From contig CAXXPV010000007.1 in NCBI GenBank assembly GCA_963675935.2, positions 1-64,000 of the forward strand: a stretch of 64,000 nt of DNA, read 5' to 3'. Numbering within the stretch: position 1 is the stretch's first letter; every line of letters starts with the position of its first letter. This DNA comes from G963675935 sp963675935 (GTDB taxonomy: Bacteria; Planctomycetota; Planctomycetia; Pirellulales; Thermoguttaceae). Under the pieces are notes generated by a model that searched no databases, was not told the DNA's origin, and saw only the letters and a program-made list of their open reading frames with translations. The position numbers were made by a program, and so were the translations under genes. Shown here piece after piece: positions 10,062 to 18,652 of the stretch.

Positions 10062-10550
10062 ATGGCATCAATTAAGGTTACTTGTCCGAAGTGTAAGCAC
10101 CAGTTCTACATGGAGGACTATGAAAAGAAGGGATGTCCAAATTGTGGGTTTGTCTGCTGCGGCCCGAAGTCTGGAAGCTCCGGCGGATGCTACTTGACGA
10201 CAGCATGTGTTGGGGCCAAAGGGCTTCCCGACAATTGTACGGAATTGCAGGCGCTTCGGCGACTTCGCGACGAGTTTCTGATGCCGACGGAGTTCGGACG
10301 GAAAGCGGTCGCAGAGTATTACGTGACCGCACCGGCGATCGTGGAAGCCATTCAGTCGCGTGAGGGGGCGCATGCCGTTTGGGAGGGCGTCTATCGTGAA
10401 ATCGTCGAAGCCGCTTCATTGGTCTGTTTTGAACCGGCTGGAAATGGAAAATCTCGGTCGTATGGGTTAGAATCAAACCCCAAACGAGGAGAAATCCATG
10501 ACTGCACCACGACGATGTTTCACCACAGACCAGAAGGCTACCATCCTTAA
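10062..10550 (+). pseudogene. CFI-box-like zinc-ribbon protein, 3' end replaced by IS3 sequence
   Basis: From the ATG at 10062 (GGAGG about 10 nt upstream) the protein shows a zinc ribbon (CPKC, then CPNCGFVCC) followed by GGCYLTTACVGAKGLPD, LRRLRDEFLMPTEFGRKAV and YYVTAPAIVEAI. This is the arrangement of CFI-box C-terminal domains. The frame continues into the IS3 element and ends at 10550, overlapping orfA by 53 nt, so the natural C-terminus has been lost or replaced. The exact insertion point is not visible because the IS3 ends could not be defined. Confidence 0.6.
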
Positions 10551-10815
10551 GAGGTACTTGGTCGATAAAGTACCGATGTCGGATCTGTGCGACGAGTACG
10601 GCATCAAGCCCAACCAAATCTACGCCTGGCAGAAAATCCTGTTCGATAACGCCTCGGCCGCCTTTCATCCGGTCGCCAAACGCGAGGCCCAAAAACTGTC
10701 CGCTCAAGAGGAGGAGGTTGCCCGGCTGCGGGCCAAGCTCGTTCAAAAGAACGAGGTCATCTCCGAATTGATGGAGGAGAACGTCCGCGCAAAAAAAGAG
10801 GCTGGGGAACTCTAA
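10498..10815 (+). CDS. IS3 transposase OrfA
   Basis: The 105-residue protein has the N-terminal HTH of IS3 OrfA (FTTDQKATILKRYLVDKVPMSDLCDEYGIKPNQIYAWQK) and a C-terminal leucine-zipper-like coiled coil (VARLRAKLVQKNEVISELMEEN). An upstream CGAGGAG gives a ribosome site. The gene ends just after the slippery run where ribosomes can shift into orfB. Confidence 0.88.
   Translation: MTAPRRCFTTDQKATILKRYLVDKVPMSDLCDEYGIKPNQIYAWQKILFDNASAAFHPVAKREAQKLSAQEEEVARLRAKLVQKNEVISELMEENVRAKKEAGEL
10791..10798 (+). promoter_or_regulatory. Programmed -1 frameshift site (A7G)
   Basis: Seven A and one G occur 18 nt before the orfA stop. orfB lies in the -1 frame and is open from this run onward without a stop, so slippage gives the OrfAB transposase, as known for IS3 elements. 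Confidence 0.8.
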
Positions 10816-10862
10816 ACGGATGTTGGGTTCCCCATGACACCCGCGATGAAGTCGTCGATTAC

Positions 10863-11786
10863 GTGCGGCGTTGGAACGAGCGTTCAGAGATTCCCGCCCG
10901 GCAGTTCGTCGCTTGGTTGGGCATCACATCGAGCAAGTTTCACGACTGGAAGGATCGCTATGGCAAACGCAACGAACACAACGGTTGGGTGCCGCGCGAC
11001 TGGTGGCTCGAAGACTGGGAGAAGCAGTCCATCATCAAGTTTTCGTTCGAGTTTCCGTTGGAAGGCTATCGACGATTGGCGTTCATGATGCTCGACCGCG
11101 ACGTGGTGGCGGCAAGTCCCAGCACGGTGTATCGCGTATTGAAATCGGCGGGCCGCATCGGCCGCTCAACGAACAAACCCTCCAAGAAAGGCACGGGCTT
11201 CCATCAGCCGAAAAAACCGCATGAACATTGGCATATCGACATAAGCTACATCAACATCCATGGCACGTTTTACTACCTGACGACGATCCTCGACGGCTAC
11301 AGCCGTTACATTGTGCATTGGGAGATTCGCCGTTCGATGACCGAGCAAGACGAATTGGTTGTTCTTCAGCGTGCAAAAGAAAAGTTCCCGAACGAAACGC
11401 CTCGGATCATCAGCGACAACGGGTCGCAATTTGTGGCGAAGGATTTCAAGGAGTTCATTCGCATCTGCGGGATGACACATGTGCGGACGAGTCCGTACTA
11501 TCCGCAGAGCAACGGCAAGCTGGAGCGATTTCACGGGAGCATCAAAGGCGAGTGTATTCGGCCCGGCACGCCGATCTCGCTGGAGGACGCGATTCGCCTC
11601 GTCGGCAACTATGTGGAGCATTACAACCACGTTCGCTTGCACAGCGCGATCGGCTACATTGCGCCGTCGGACAAGTTGTCGGGCCGCGAGACGGAGATTT
11701 TCGCAGTGCGAGACCGCAAGCTAAACGAGGCTCGCGAGCGTCGCAAGGAGCAACGCGAGGCGTCGCGTTTACGAACGGTTGCCTGA
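10863..11786 (+). CDS. IS3 transposase OrfB (DDE integrase domain)
   Basis: This is the catalytic part of the IS3 transposase. HWHIDISYI carries the first Asp, ISDNGSQF the second and GKLERFHGSIK the Glu. The coordinates use a GTG at 10863, but the -1 frame is open from the slippery run at 10791, adding about 22 residues, so the natural product is most likely OrfAB translated from 10498. The C-terminus is Arg/Lys-rich. Confidence 0.9.
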   Translation: MRRWNERSEIPARQFVAWLGITSSKFHDWKDRYGKRNEHNGWVPRDWWLEDWEKQSIIKFSFEFPLEGYRRLAFMMLDRDVVAASPSTVYRVLKSAGRIGRSTNKPSKKGTGFHQPKKPHEHWHIDISYINIHGTFYYLTTILDGYSRYIVHWEIRRSMTEQDELVVLQRAKEKFPNETPRIISDNGSQFVAKDFKEFIRICGMTHVRTSPYYPQSNGKLERFHGSIKGECIRPGTPISLEDAIRLVGNYVEHYNHVRLHSAIGYIAPSDKLSGRETEIFAVRDRKLNEARERRKEQREASRLRTVA

Positions 11787-12445
11787 CGGCTGAAACTCGG
11801 CTACGATGGTAAACGGCCTGGGCGGAGGATAGGGCTCTGGTGGGAACCAACCCGAGCGCCGACCTAGGGGTTGTGAGCGAGGCATGGGCGGCGGCCACGC
11901 TGCCGTCCACCTCCCTCGCTTACAACATCAATGCGCAAAATCCAAGGCACTACCAAACAACTTTCATGTCTTAACGATCCTTAACTCAGCAATCGACGTT
12001 TCCATTTCACGCTGAACCAAAACACGTCGAGGTTGGCGACTACAGTCACGCCTTTGAGCGGTATCAGCAATTGACTAGACGGCTCGAAGTGGAATACTTG
12101 TGTCAACATGAACTCCCGACAATCGTGTCGCTCACGGGGGACCTGCCTCAGGCCGAACGCAGTCCGGCCAACGCGGGCGTCCAGATTGAGTGCCGTGAGG
12201 GTTGCCGCTGGTAAACTGGTGCCCGGCGGTGGACCAATTCTTTTTTCGTTGAAGCCCCAAGAGTGTTCTGCCGGGAACACATGGGACTGGCAATGAGTGC
12301 CAGAAGCCGAGAGCCGGCAACGAGAATCGACATGTTCGGCCATCGTAGTGGAGTCCCGATGGCTATGACATGAACAAGGACTTCGTGGACTATTCTGTTC
12401 TCTGGTTTCGGGAGATCATTATGCCCGAGCATACTCGCATTCAAG
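11787..12445. other. Non-coding stretch between IS3 and IS66 with a hairpin
   Basis: No supportable gene is seen in 659 bp. A long imperfect hairpin has arms at 11870-11882 (GTTGTGAGCGAGG) and 11914-11926 (CCTCGCTTACAAC) with one mismatch and an inner GGCGGC/GCTGCC pairing. A preceding CAACCC/GGGTTG pair (from 11848) offers an alternative fold. The remainder to 12445 shows short open frames on both strands with no recognisable content. Confidence 0.5.
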
Positions 12446-12523
12446 GTGTCCGTCCTGTGAACTACATCTTGCATGGTCTGGTATTCTGGAATCGTGGGGC
12501 AAACGATATCCAGGAGGTCAGTC

Positions 12524-13000
12524 ATGGACAGTGCGCGACGACGGAGCCCGGCGGAAGCGAGACGTTTTTGGGAGTTGGCAATCGATCTGTGGGCGAATAG
12601 CGGGATGAGCGCGGCAGGCTTCTGCCGACGCGAGGGCCTGAAAGAATCCTCGTTCTACGCCTGGCAACAACGGCTGCGAAAAGAGGATCGCCCATCGGAG
12701 GCCATCGCCACGCTGGCGACAATGGAGTCGACATCGGCGCAACCCGAGACAAAGCCGATAGCCCAGCAGTCCCGTCGGCAGCGTAAGCGGCTGTGTCAGT
12801 CCGCGGGCGATGGCAGCTTGGTGCCCGTGCGTCTGGTGGAGGATGCCGAGCCAATCGCGGCGAACGCGGCCAACACGTCGAGGTCGTCACCGCCCATCGA
12901 GATTCTTCTTCCGCGTGGGACGCTGATTCGCGTTGAGCACGGTTGCGACATCGCACTGCTGCAGCAAGTCTTGGCCGTGTTGGAGAGCCCGCCGTGCTAA
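12524..13000 (+). CDS. tnpA: IS66 accessory protein TnpA (copy 2)
   Basis: Same as the TnpA at 455-931 except for a few residues (ETKPIAQ in place of ETKSIAQ and NAANTS in place of NVANTS). The AGGAGG ribosome site before the ATG at 12524 is intact. Confidence 0.88.
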   Translation: MDSARRRSPAEARRFWELAIDLWANSGMSAAGFCRREGLKESSFYAWQQRLRKEDRPSEAIATLATMESTSAQPETKPIAQQSRRQRKRLCQSAGDGSLVPVRLVEDAEPIAANAANTSRSSPPIEILLPRGTLIRVEHGCDIALLQQVLAVLESPPC

Positions 13001-13398
13001 GTCTGCCCGTGGCGGTACGAATCTTCGTCTTCACGGGCGTGACCGACATGAGGAGGAGTTTTGATGGGTTAGCCGCGATGGTCGAGAGCGAGATCGGCCA
13101 GAACCCGGAGTCAGGCCATTTATTTCTGTTCTTCAATCGTCGCCACGATCGCGTGAAGATTCTTTTCTGGCAGGGCGACGGCCTTGTTCTTTGGTACAAG
13201 CGATTGGAAGGATCTACCTTCCCATCATTGCGAGCCACCTCTGACAAAGCGGGCGAAACGCCGGCATTGGAGATCCGCGCCGGCGAATTGGCAATGTTGC
13301 TTGATGGCGTCGATCCGCGGACGGTTACGCGGCGAAAACGATTCTATCGTGTGGCTCGCGCGAGCGATGATTCTCCGCGGCCAGCCCTGCACACATGA
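12994..13398 (+). CDS. tnpB: IS66 Orf2-like protein TnpB (copy 2)
   Basis: 134 residues with the IS66 Orf2 signature. Differences from copy 1 are ESEIGQ for ENEIGQ and an ASDD...LHT end for ARDD...LHS. GTG start overlaps tnpA by 7 nt. Confidence 0.9.
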   Translation: MLSLPVAVRIFVFTGVTDMRRSFDGLAAMVESEIGQNPESGHLFLFFNRRHDRVKILFWQGDGLVLWYKRLEGSTFPSLRATSDKAGETPALEIRAGELAMLLDGVDPRTVTRRKRFYRVARASDDSPRPALHT

Positions 13399-13465
13399 TT
13401 TCCAAACAAAAACTATTCTTTCCCTCTGGAATAAGTCGGGTTCATTGTGTATCTATAGAGACGAC

Positions 13466-15151
13466 ATGAACGCGAACGTCTCTTCATCACCGAACTCATC
13501 TTCGCCGCCGGCGGATACCCCAGACTTGCAACGACTGATCGAAGCTTTGCTGGGTCGGGAATCGCATCTGTTGGCCGCTTTGGAGGAATCGTCGCAGACG
13601 ATCGCTGCCCAACAGCAGACGATCGAGAAGCTCAGCCACGAGTTGGCGTTGTTGAAGCGACACATTTTCGGGCATCGCCGCGAGCGGTTTGCCGAAGACC
13701 CGCGTCAGCAGCATCTTTTCGAGGTACAGAACGATTCCTCGTCATCATCGCCGCCGGCGGTGGAAAGCACCGAGGAGCCATCGACGCGAAAGCGTCGCGG
13801 CCACGGTCGTCGGCCGCTGCCGCAGTTTTTGCCGCGCAAGCGGGTGGAACACGCGGTTTCCGCGGAGGAATTGGTGTGTCCGTGCTGCGGCGAGTCGCGG
13901 GAGAAGATCGACGAAGAGGTTAGCGAACAATTAGCCTACGTTCCCGCTTCGCTGTACATTGAGGAGCACGCCCGGTTCACCTACGCCTGCCGGAAATGCC
14001 AGGAACAAGTGGTGACGGCGTCGAAGCCGGCGCAACCGATCGAGAAGAGCGTCGCCGGGCCGAGCTTGCTGGCCCATGTGATCGATGCGAAATACGCCCA
14101 GCACAAGCCGCTGTATCGTCTGGAAGACGATTTGGCGCGGTATGGGGTGCTGATTCGTCGCAGCACGCTTTGGGGCTGGATGCGAGGTTCGGCCGAGTGC
14201 CTGACGCCGTTCTATCGGCTGCTGATTCGCCGAACGTTGAGCAGCGGCGTGTTGGGAACCGACGACACGCCGGTGAAAGTTCTCGATCCGGAATTGGACC
14301 ACACACGAACCGGTCGGTTTTGGAGTTATGTAGGTGACGCTCGGCATCCGTACACGGTCTACGATTACACGCCGAACCGAAAGCGGGACGGTCCGCAGAA
14401 GTTTTTGAGGGACTATCGCGGCGTGCTTCAGGCGGACGCCTTTGGTGGTTATGACGGAATATTCTGGGAGTCGCGCGGGGCGATTGTCGAAGCTGGCTGC
14501 AACGCGCACGCCCGGCGGAAGTTTTTTGACGCTCGCGACACCTCGCCTCAGTTGGCGCACGAGGCGTTGGCTTTCTTTCAGCAGCTTTACGCTGTGGAAC
14601 ACGAGGCGGTTGGCATGTCGGACGACGAACGACTGGCGTTGCGCCAGGCGAAGTCGGTGCCCATCATGGAGGCGTTGGCCGATTGGCTACGCGACAAGTT
14701 GGTCGTGGTGCGGCCGAAGTCGCCGATTACCGTTGCGATCAAGTACAGCCTGCGGCAGTGGGAGGCGCTGACGCGGTTCCTCGGCAACGGGGCGATTCCC
14801 ATCGACAACAACCGAACGGAGCGATCGCTGAAAGAGCAAGCGCTCGGACGCCGCAATTGGACATTCTTGGGCAGCGACCTGGGCGGCAGCACGGCGGCGG
14901 TGCTTTACAGTTTCGTGGCCAGTGCGAAGCGGCATCATCTCGACCCGCAGGCGTACCTGACCGATGTGTTGACCCGACTGCCGCAGATCACCAATCCGCT
15001 TGAGCTTCGTGGGCTACTGCCGGATCGTTGGGCGAAAACCCATCCGGAGCATGTGCGGAGCTACCGACGCGAAGAATCGGCCGCTGCGGCCCGTCGACGT
15101 CAAAGTCGGCATCGCCAATTGGCGAAGAAGCATCCGAGCCGTCGGTCCTAG
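13466..15151 (+). CDS. tnpC: IS66 transposase TnpC (copy 2)
   Basis: 561-residue DDE transposase, intact. It carries KSVPIMEAL and GSDLGGST where copies 1 and 3 have KSAPIMEAL and GSDQGGST. Zinc cluster and catalytic segments are unchanged, so this copy should be active. Confidence 0.93.
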   Translation: MNANVSSSPNSSSPPADTPDLQRLIEALLGRESHLLAALEESSQTIAAQQQTIEKLSHELALLKRHIFGHRRERFAEDPRQQHLFEVQNDSSSSSPPAVESTEEPSTRKRRGHGRRPLPQFLPRKRVEHAVSAEELVCPCCGESREKIDEEVSEQLAYVPASLYIEEHARFTYACRKCQEQVVTASKPAQPIEKSVAGPSLLAHVIDAKYAQHKPLYRLEDDLARYGVLIRRSTLWGWMRGSAECLTPFYRLLIRRTLSSGVLGTDDTPVKVLDPELDHTRTGRFWSYVGDARHPYTVYDYTPNRKRDGPQKFLRDYRGVLQADAFGGYDGIFWESRGAIVEAGCNAHARRKFFDARDTSPQLAHEALAFFQQLYAVEHEAVGMSDDERLALRQAKSVPIMEALADWLRDKLVVVRPKSPITVAIKYSLRQWEALTRFLGNGAIPIDNNRTERSLKEQALGRRNWTFLGSDLGGSTAAVLYSFVASAKRHHLDPQAYLTDVLTRLPQITNPLELRGLLPDRWAKTHPEHVRSYRREESAAAARRRQSRHRQLAKKHPSRRS

Positions 15152-15215
15152 CCCGCTCTGCCGCGCACTTGCTCATCACCGCCGCTCAGGTATGTGGTGT
15201 TCACAGGACGGACAC

Positions 15216-15697
15216 GTGCCAATTGCAGTGCATGTTATCTTCCTGGCCAGCTTACAGCCATTCCTTCGTTCAGCGTAACGATTCCCGGCGTGGGCACCTA
15301 CGGGTTGAGCTACCATGTTCGCGGCACGTCTCCCAATCAGGATTTGGCAGGTTCTTCTTGTGAATGGGGCTACGAAACGTCCAGCCCCTATCCGTATCTT
15401 GGCCCTGATACGGACAAGTTCAACATTCGCACGATCTGTTTCAATCTGGCCCGAAGCGATGGAACCAACGTTTCAACATCCGTCCCGCTTCTGCTTGGCA
15501 CCGACGACCAGCAGACGGCTTTTGTCGGCTTCAACGGCCAGAATCAAGTCAATGGCTATTCCTATCGAGGCTACATTGCTTTTCCAACGGAAGCGGAGTT
15601 GATGGGCAGCACGATGACGTTGAACTATGTGAATTCCAACGGCACCACGACCCCGCCCACCGGCTGGCCGTCTTCCATCACGCTGGTGAAAGTATGA
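15216..15697 (+). pseudogene. Phage tail-region protein, N-terminus cut off by IS66
   Basis: The frame is open from inside IS66 to a TGA at 15697. The part outside the IS encodes about 160 residues rich in Gly, Ser, Thr, Tyr and Asn (GVGTYGLSYHVRG, TVSVPLLLG-like strands), typical of beta-rich tail proteins, with no start codon of its own. It ends with a 4-nt ATGA overlap to the next gene, as in a phage operon. The missing N-terminal part is not in the window. Confidence 0.6.
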
Positions 15698-15945
15698 TCG
15701 ATTGCAAATTCGAGAAGGTCGAAGGCAGTTGGAAATGTTCCGTATGTGGCCGGTCGTGGCCCTTTCCGAATCCGCCTGACGGAATGAACTGCCTGATAAA
15801 CCCGCTACCGCCACCAGAGCCACTGCCGGAGAAGCCTCCGAAGCCAGCGGAGTTCATCCAATCGACTTCTCCCTGTCTCGGTTGCGGCCAAAGTCAACCG
15901 CTTCCCGCTGCAAAGGAAAGGCCCACGCTGCGGGTGCGTCAATAA
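15694..15945 (+). CDS. Small two-zinc-motif protein of the tail module
   Basis: 83 residues with CSVCGRSW near the N-terminus, a central proline-rich linker (PLPPPEPLPEKPPKP) and CLGCGQS near the C-terminus. It overlaps the preceding gene by ATGA and lies upstream of a tail-fibre-like gene. No family recognised; a structural or adaptor role in the phage remnant is possible. Confidence 0.6.
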   Translation: MIDCKFEKVEGSWKCSVCGRSWPFPNPPDGMNCLINPLPPPEPLPEKPPKPAEFIQSTSPCLGCGQSQPLPAAKERPTLRVRQ

Positions 15946-15996
15946 AAGATAGGGAAACGAGGACAATTATATGCCAATTGCATCCAGGAATAATCC

Positions 15997-16800
15997 ATGA
16001 GCAGCAGCGGCATCCCAGTTATCACACCCGTGCCATATACTGGAGCGGTCAGGAATGTTGACCTCGGTTCGCATTCTATTGCAGCCGGGTTGGGCGTTAT
16101 TTCGCCCAGCGTTGCTCCGTCGGCCGATTCGACTACGGCCTTCCAGATTCGCAAAGCCGACAACACGACCTCGGTGGTGAATGTTGATACGACGAACGGC
16201 CGCGTGGGCGTTGGGACCACGACACCCAATACCGTATTAAACGTGATTGGCAAGAGCAATACGGTCGGTGCCATTCGGGTTACGGCACAGAATGCGATTG
16301 ACACGCCTTGGATGGAATTTGGAGTCAACGGTTTGTCAGCTCCCTATAGCACAAGTTTTGGGGCAATCACCAATAGCGAAGGATTCAGGTTTAAGTCAAT
16401 TCAGAATGTATCCATGATTCCTGGTGCCAGCTATGCATTCAAGGTATTGCACCCTAATGCAACAACTACTTATCTAACGATTCCGGCAAACACCGGCTAT
16501 GTCGGCATCGGCACAACCTCGCCAAACGCCAAATTGGAATCGCTCGCCACCACCGAGCAGGCGAGACTCTCCTACGACTCCACGCATTACACCAGCTTCA
16601 CGGTAGGCAGCGGCGGCGACCTGACGATTGCCCCCAGCGGCGGCGACACGAACATCACGGGCAATCTGGCTGTTTCCGGCGCGATTCAACCGGCGTCGAT
16701 GGCCGATGCTTCGGCACCGAACAATTCTATCTATTATTCCACCACGCAGTTGGCGTTGGCGTACAAAGATTCCAGTGGAACCGTTCACACGTTGTATTGA
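15997..16800 (+). CDS. Phage tail-fibre-like protein
   Basis: The 267-residue protein has repeated short strands of the type NGRVGVGTTTPNTVLNV and GYVGIGTTSPNAKLES, a pattern common in trimeric phage fibres and in proteins with C-terminal chaperone-cleaved tails. An AGGA lies 7 nt before the ATG at 15997. It likely forms a host-contacting appendage. Position near the end of a tail module agrees. Confidence 0.65.
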   Translation: MSSSGIPVITPVPYTGAVRNVDLGSHSIAAGLGVISPSVAPSADSTTAFQIRKADNTTSVVNVDTTNGRVGVGTTTPNTVLNVIGKSNTVGAIRVTAQNAIDTPWMEFGVNGLSAPYSTSFGAITNSEGFRFKSIQNVSMIPGASYAFKVLHPNATTTYLTIPANTGYVGIGTTSPNAKLESLATTEQARLSYDSTHYTSFTVGSGGDLTIAPSGGDTNITGNLAVSGAIQPASMADASAPNNSIYYSTTQLALAYKDSSGTVHTLY

Positions 16801-16808
16801 GGAACATC

Positions 16809-17099
16809 ATGGCTTTACAAAAATCGAAAACCGCCCGAGGCATCACGGCCGACTACTGGCAGATTCACCACAAGAACTACAACAAGGACACGGGCAAAAC
16901 GTCGGCCTTGCTGCGGTGCTACGTTTCGGACGACGTGCGAACGGCTAGTATGGCTGATTTTCTCGATCTGCCCGAGTTTCGCACGATTGTAGAATATGAA
17001 GGCGATTTGACTACTGCCGAACTTTATGTGAAGTGCAAGGAAAGCGCGACGGTTGATGGTGTGGAAACCAACTTTTTCGTCGATGCGGAGGATTGTTAG
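16809..17099 (+). CDS. Small phage tail-module protein, unknown
   Basis: 96 residues starting at ATG 16809 with GAGGAA 6-11 nt upstream; an in-frame TTG at 16797 is less likely. The sequence is mixed alpha/beta (ALLRCYVSDDVRTASMADFLDL, ELYVKCKESATVDG). It nearly abuts the following gene, so the two are probably co-translated. Not recognised. Confidence 0.6.
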   Translation: MALQKSKTARGITADYWQIHHKNYNKDTGKTSALLRCYVSDDVRTASMADFLDLPEFRTIVEYEGDLTTAELYVKCKESATVDGVETNFFVDAEDC

Positions 17100-17101
17100 A
17101 T

Positions 17102-18298
17102 ATGGCCATTTTCAGACTGCCGACCGGCTCGACCTACTACGCAGCCATCTGGGGCTTCGACGGAACGCGGTGGAATGGCTCTGCAATGGTCGCGACGAAC
17201 GCGATTGCGAACATCGATTGGGAAACGGGAATGGTGCCGCTTGTTTCGCTCTCGACATCGAGTTCCTCGGCGACCGGCGTGTTCACGTTCGCGGCTCCGG
17301 CTCTTCCGGCTGGCTTCTATTTTCTGACGATTCATACTATCAACACGTTCGAGCCGGCTGCGAATGCGATCGCGTCGATGAAGTTCGCCTGGAACGGATT
17401 GGCGGAAGTCCAGGAGTTGCCAGCGGCGGCAGCGGGAGCGAGCGGCGGTGTTTCGATTCTTGATGCCAACTTGACTGTAGGTGCAAACCTCAAAGCCATT
17501 CTCGGAACGCTTCTTACCGAGACCGCCGGTTATCTCGCCGCTGGTTTCAAGAAGTTTTTCAATGTCGGCTCGCCCACGGGAACCCTCAACAGCCTTCCCG
17601 GTGCAACACCCGGTGTAGCTGGTGGCGTGCCCGTGGCATTGAGTAATGGACTGGTGGCGGCGGATGTTAGAAACGTCTTTGCCCACATGGTCGGCGATCC
17701 GGGGCTTGGAAACACCGTGTATTTTCCGACCCTCCCTTATGGATATGCGGGCGGGCCACCACTCACCGATGACGATGGCAAAGTGTCGGCGACCGTGGCC
17801 ATCGGCGAAATTGACGCCAGTGATTTCACGGGTGCTTTCTCTGCTTCTGTCTTGGCCAACGCTCCCCGAACCGGCATGGTTTTATCCGCTTCCTCCTTGG
17901 CACGCGGGCCGGAGGCGTCATTGGCCGACGAGGACATTCAAGCGCAGGTATTTCGTTCTGGCAGTCCAAGGCTTACTGCTAGAGTCTATTACAACGGTGC
18001 AGACATAAAACAGGCCGACGTTTCCACCATCACCTACACCGTTTATGAACTTGGCAGCCGACCCGACGATAGAACGGCCATTACTGGCCACACGGATGTC
18101 AGCTTGTCGGCAGCCGACATAATCTACAACAGCCTGCAAACCGATGCCCAAGCGAGCAAGTTTAATTTCGCCCATCAAGTGCCTGTGTCGGTTCATCCGG
18201 CATTCACCATGGCAGGCAGGAGTTACCAAGTTGAATACCTCATCACGCCCACTGTTGGCGAAGTCGTTATAGCCCGGTTCAGCATTTCTTGCACATAA
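17102..18298 (+). CDS. Large beta-rich phage tail-module protein
   Basis: 398 residues from ATG 17102, GGAGG about 10 nt upstream. The N-terminal 130 residues look like a beta-sandwich (FRLPTGSTYYAAIWGFDGTRW, GVFTFAAPALPAGFYFLTIHT). The C-terminal part contains another beta domain (ARVYYNGADIKQADVSTITYTVYEL) often seen in phage structural proteins that bind sugars or other tail proteins. Function is inferred only from context. Confidence 0.6.
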   Translation: MAIFRLPTGSTYYAAIWGFDGTRWNGSAMVATNAIANIDWETGMVPLVSLSTSSSSATGVFTFAAPALPAGFYFLTIHTINTFEPAANAIASMKFAWNGLAEVQELPAAAAGASGGVSILDANLTVGANLKAILGTLLTETAGYLAAGFKKFFNVGSPTGTLNSLPGATPGVAGGVPVALSNGLVAADVRNVFAHMVGDPGLGNTVYFPTLPYGYAGGPPLTDDDGKVSATVAIGEIDASDFTGAFSASVLANAPRTGMVLSASSLARGPEASLADEDIQAQVFRSGSPRLTARVYYNGADIKQADVSTITYTVYELGSRPDDRTAITGHTDVSLSAADIIYNSLQTDAQASKFNFAHQVPVSVHPAFTMAGRSYQVEYLITPTVGEVVIARFSISCT

Positions 18299-18337
18299 CG
18301 GCTCAAATCTATGGTGGAAACATTAGAAAGGGCAACG

Positions 18338-18652
18338 ATGCCGGCAAGCGAATACTCGTGGTTACGCGAACAAATCACCACCATTGCACGCGACGTAGCC
18401 GACGTGAAGGTCGATGTCGCCGCCATCAAGTCCGGCTCTCATCAATGCGAGAAGTCCGTGGCCGACTTGGAACGTGCTGTTTATGGCAACGGTAAAGAAG
18501 GGCTGAAAACGACGGTTCAGAAGCAAAGCGGCGACATAAACGCGATTCGCTCCGAGTTGCATCGAGACCGCCACTGGATAATGAAAATCGCCGTGGTCGT
18601 CGGGTGGATTATAACGACCTGCTGCTTGGCATATCAGACATTCGCAAAATAG
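18338..18652 (+). CDS. Coiled-coil, single-TM protein, XhlA/holin-like
   Basis: 104 residues. A coiled coil (LREQITTIARDVADVKVDVAAIK, AIRSELHRDRHW) is followed by one C-terminal membrane segment (IMKIAVVVGWIITTCCLAYQ). This plan matches phage XhlA-type haemolysin/holin-accessory proteins found at the end of tail modules. Start chosen at ATG 18338 because of AGAAAGGG just upstream; ATG 18311 is also in frame. Confidence 0.6.
   Translation: MPASEYSWLREQITTIARDVADVKVDVAAIKSGSHQCEKSVADLERAVYGNGKEGLKTTVQKQSGDINAIRSELHRDRHWIMKIAVVVGWIITTCCLAYQTFAK

Larger units (their letters stand above)
10498..11786 (+). mobile_element. IS3-family element (coding part; ends not resolved)
   Basis: Two overlapping-frame transposase ORFs joined by an A7G slippery run identify an IS3-type element. 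No convincing terminal inverted repeats or target duplication were found by eye on either side, so true limits lie somewhat outside the coordinates given, probably from about 10.44 to about 11.8 kb. Confidence 0.8.
12446..15215 (+). mobile_element. IS66-family element, copy 2 (2770 bp, unmatched flanks)
   Basis: The same inverted repeats and gene order as copy 1 are intact. The 8 bp to the left (CATTCAAG, 12438-12445) and to the right (GTGCCAAT, 15216-15223) do not match, unlike the other copies. Flanking DNA must have been exchanged or deleted after insertion, probably by recombination with another IS66 copy. Its proteins belong to the variant shared with copy 4. Confidence 0.95.

Noticed and set aside
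11870..11926. Possible integron attC site
   Set aside because: The hairpin has GTTGTGA/TTACAAC ends but lacks proper R/L boxes and extrahelical bases, and no cassette gene or integron integrase is present.
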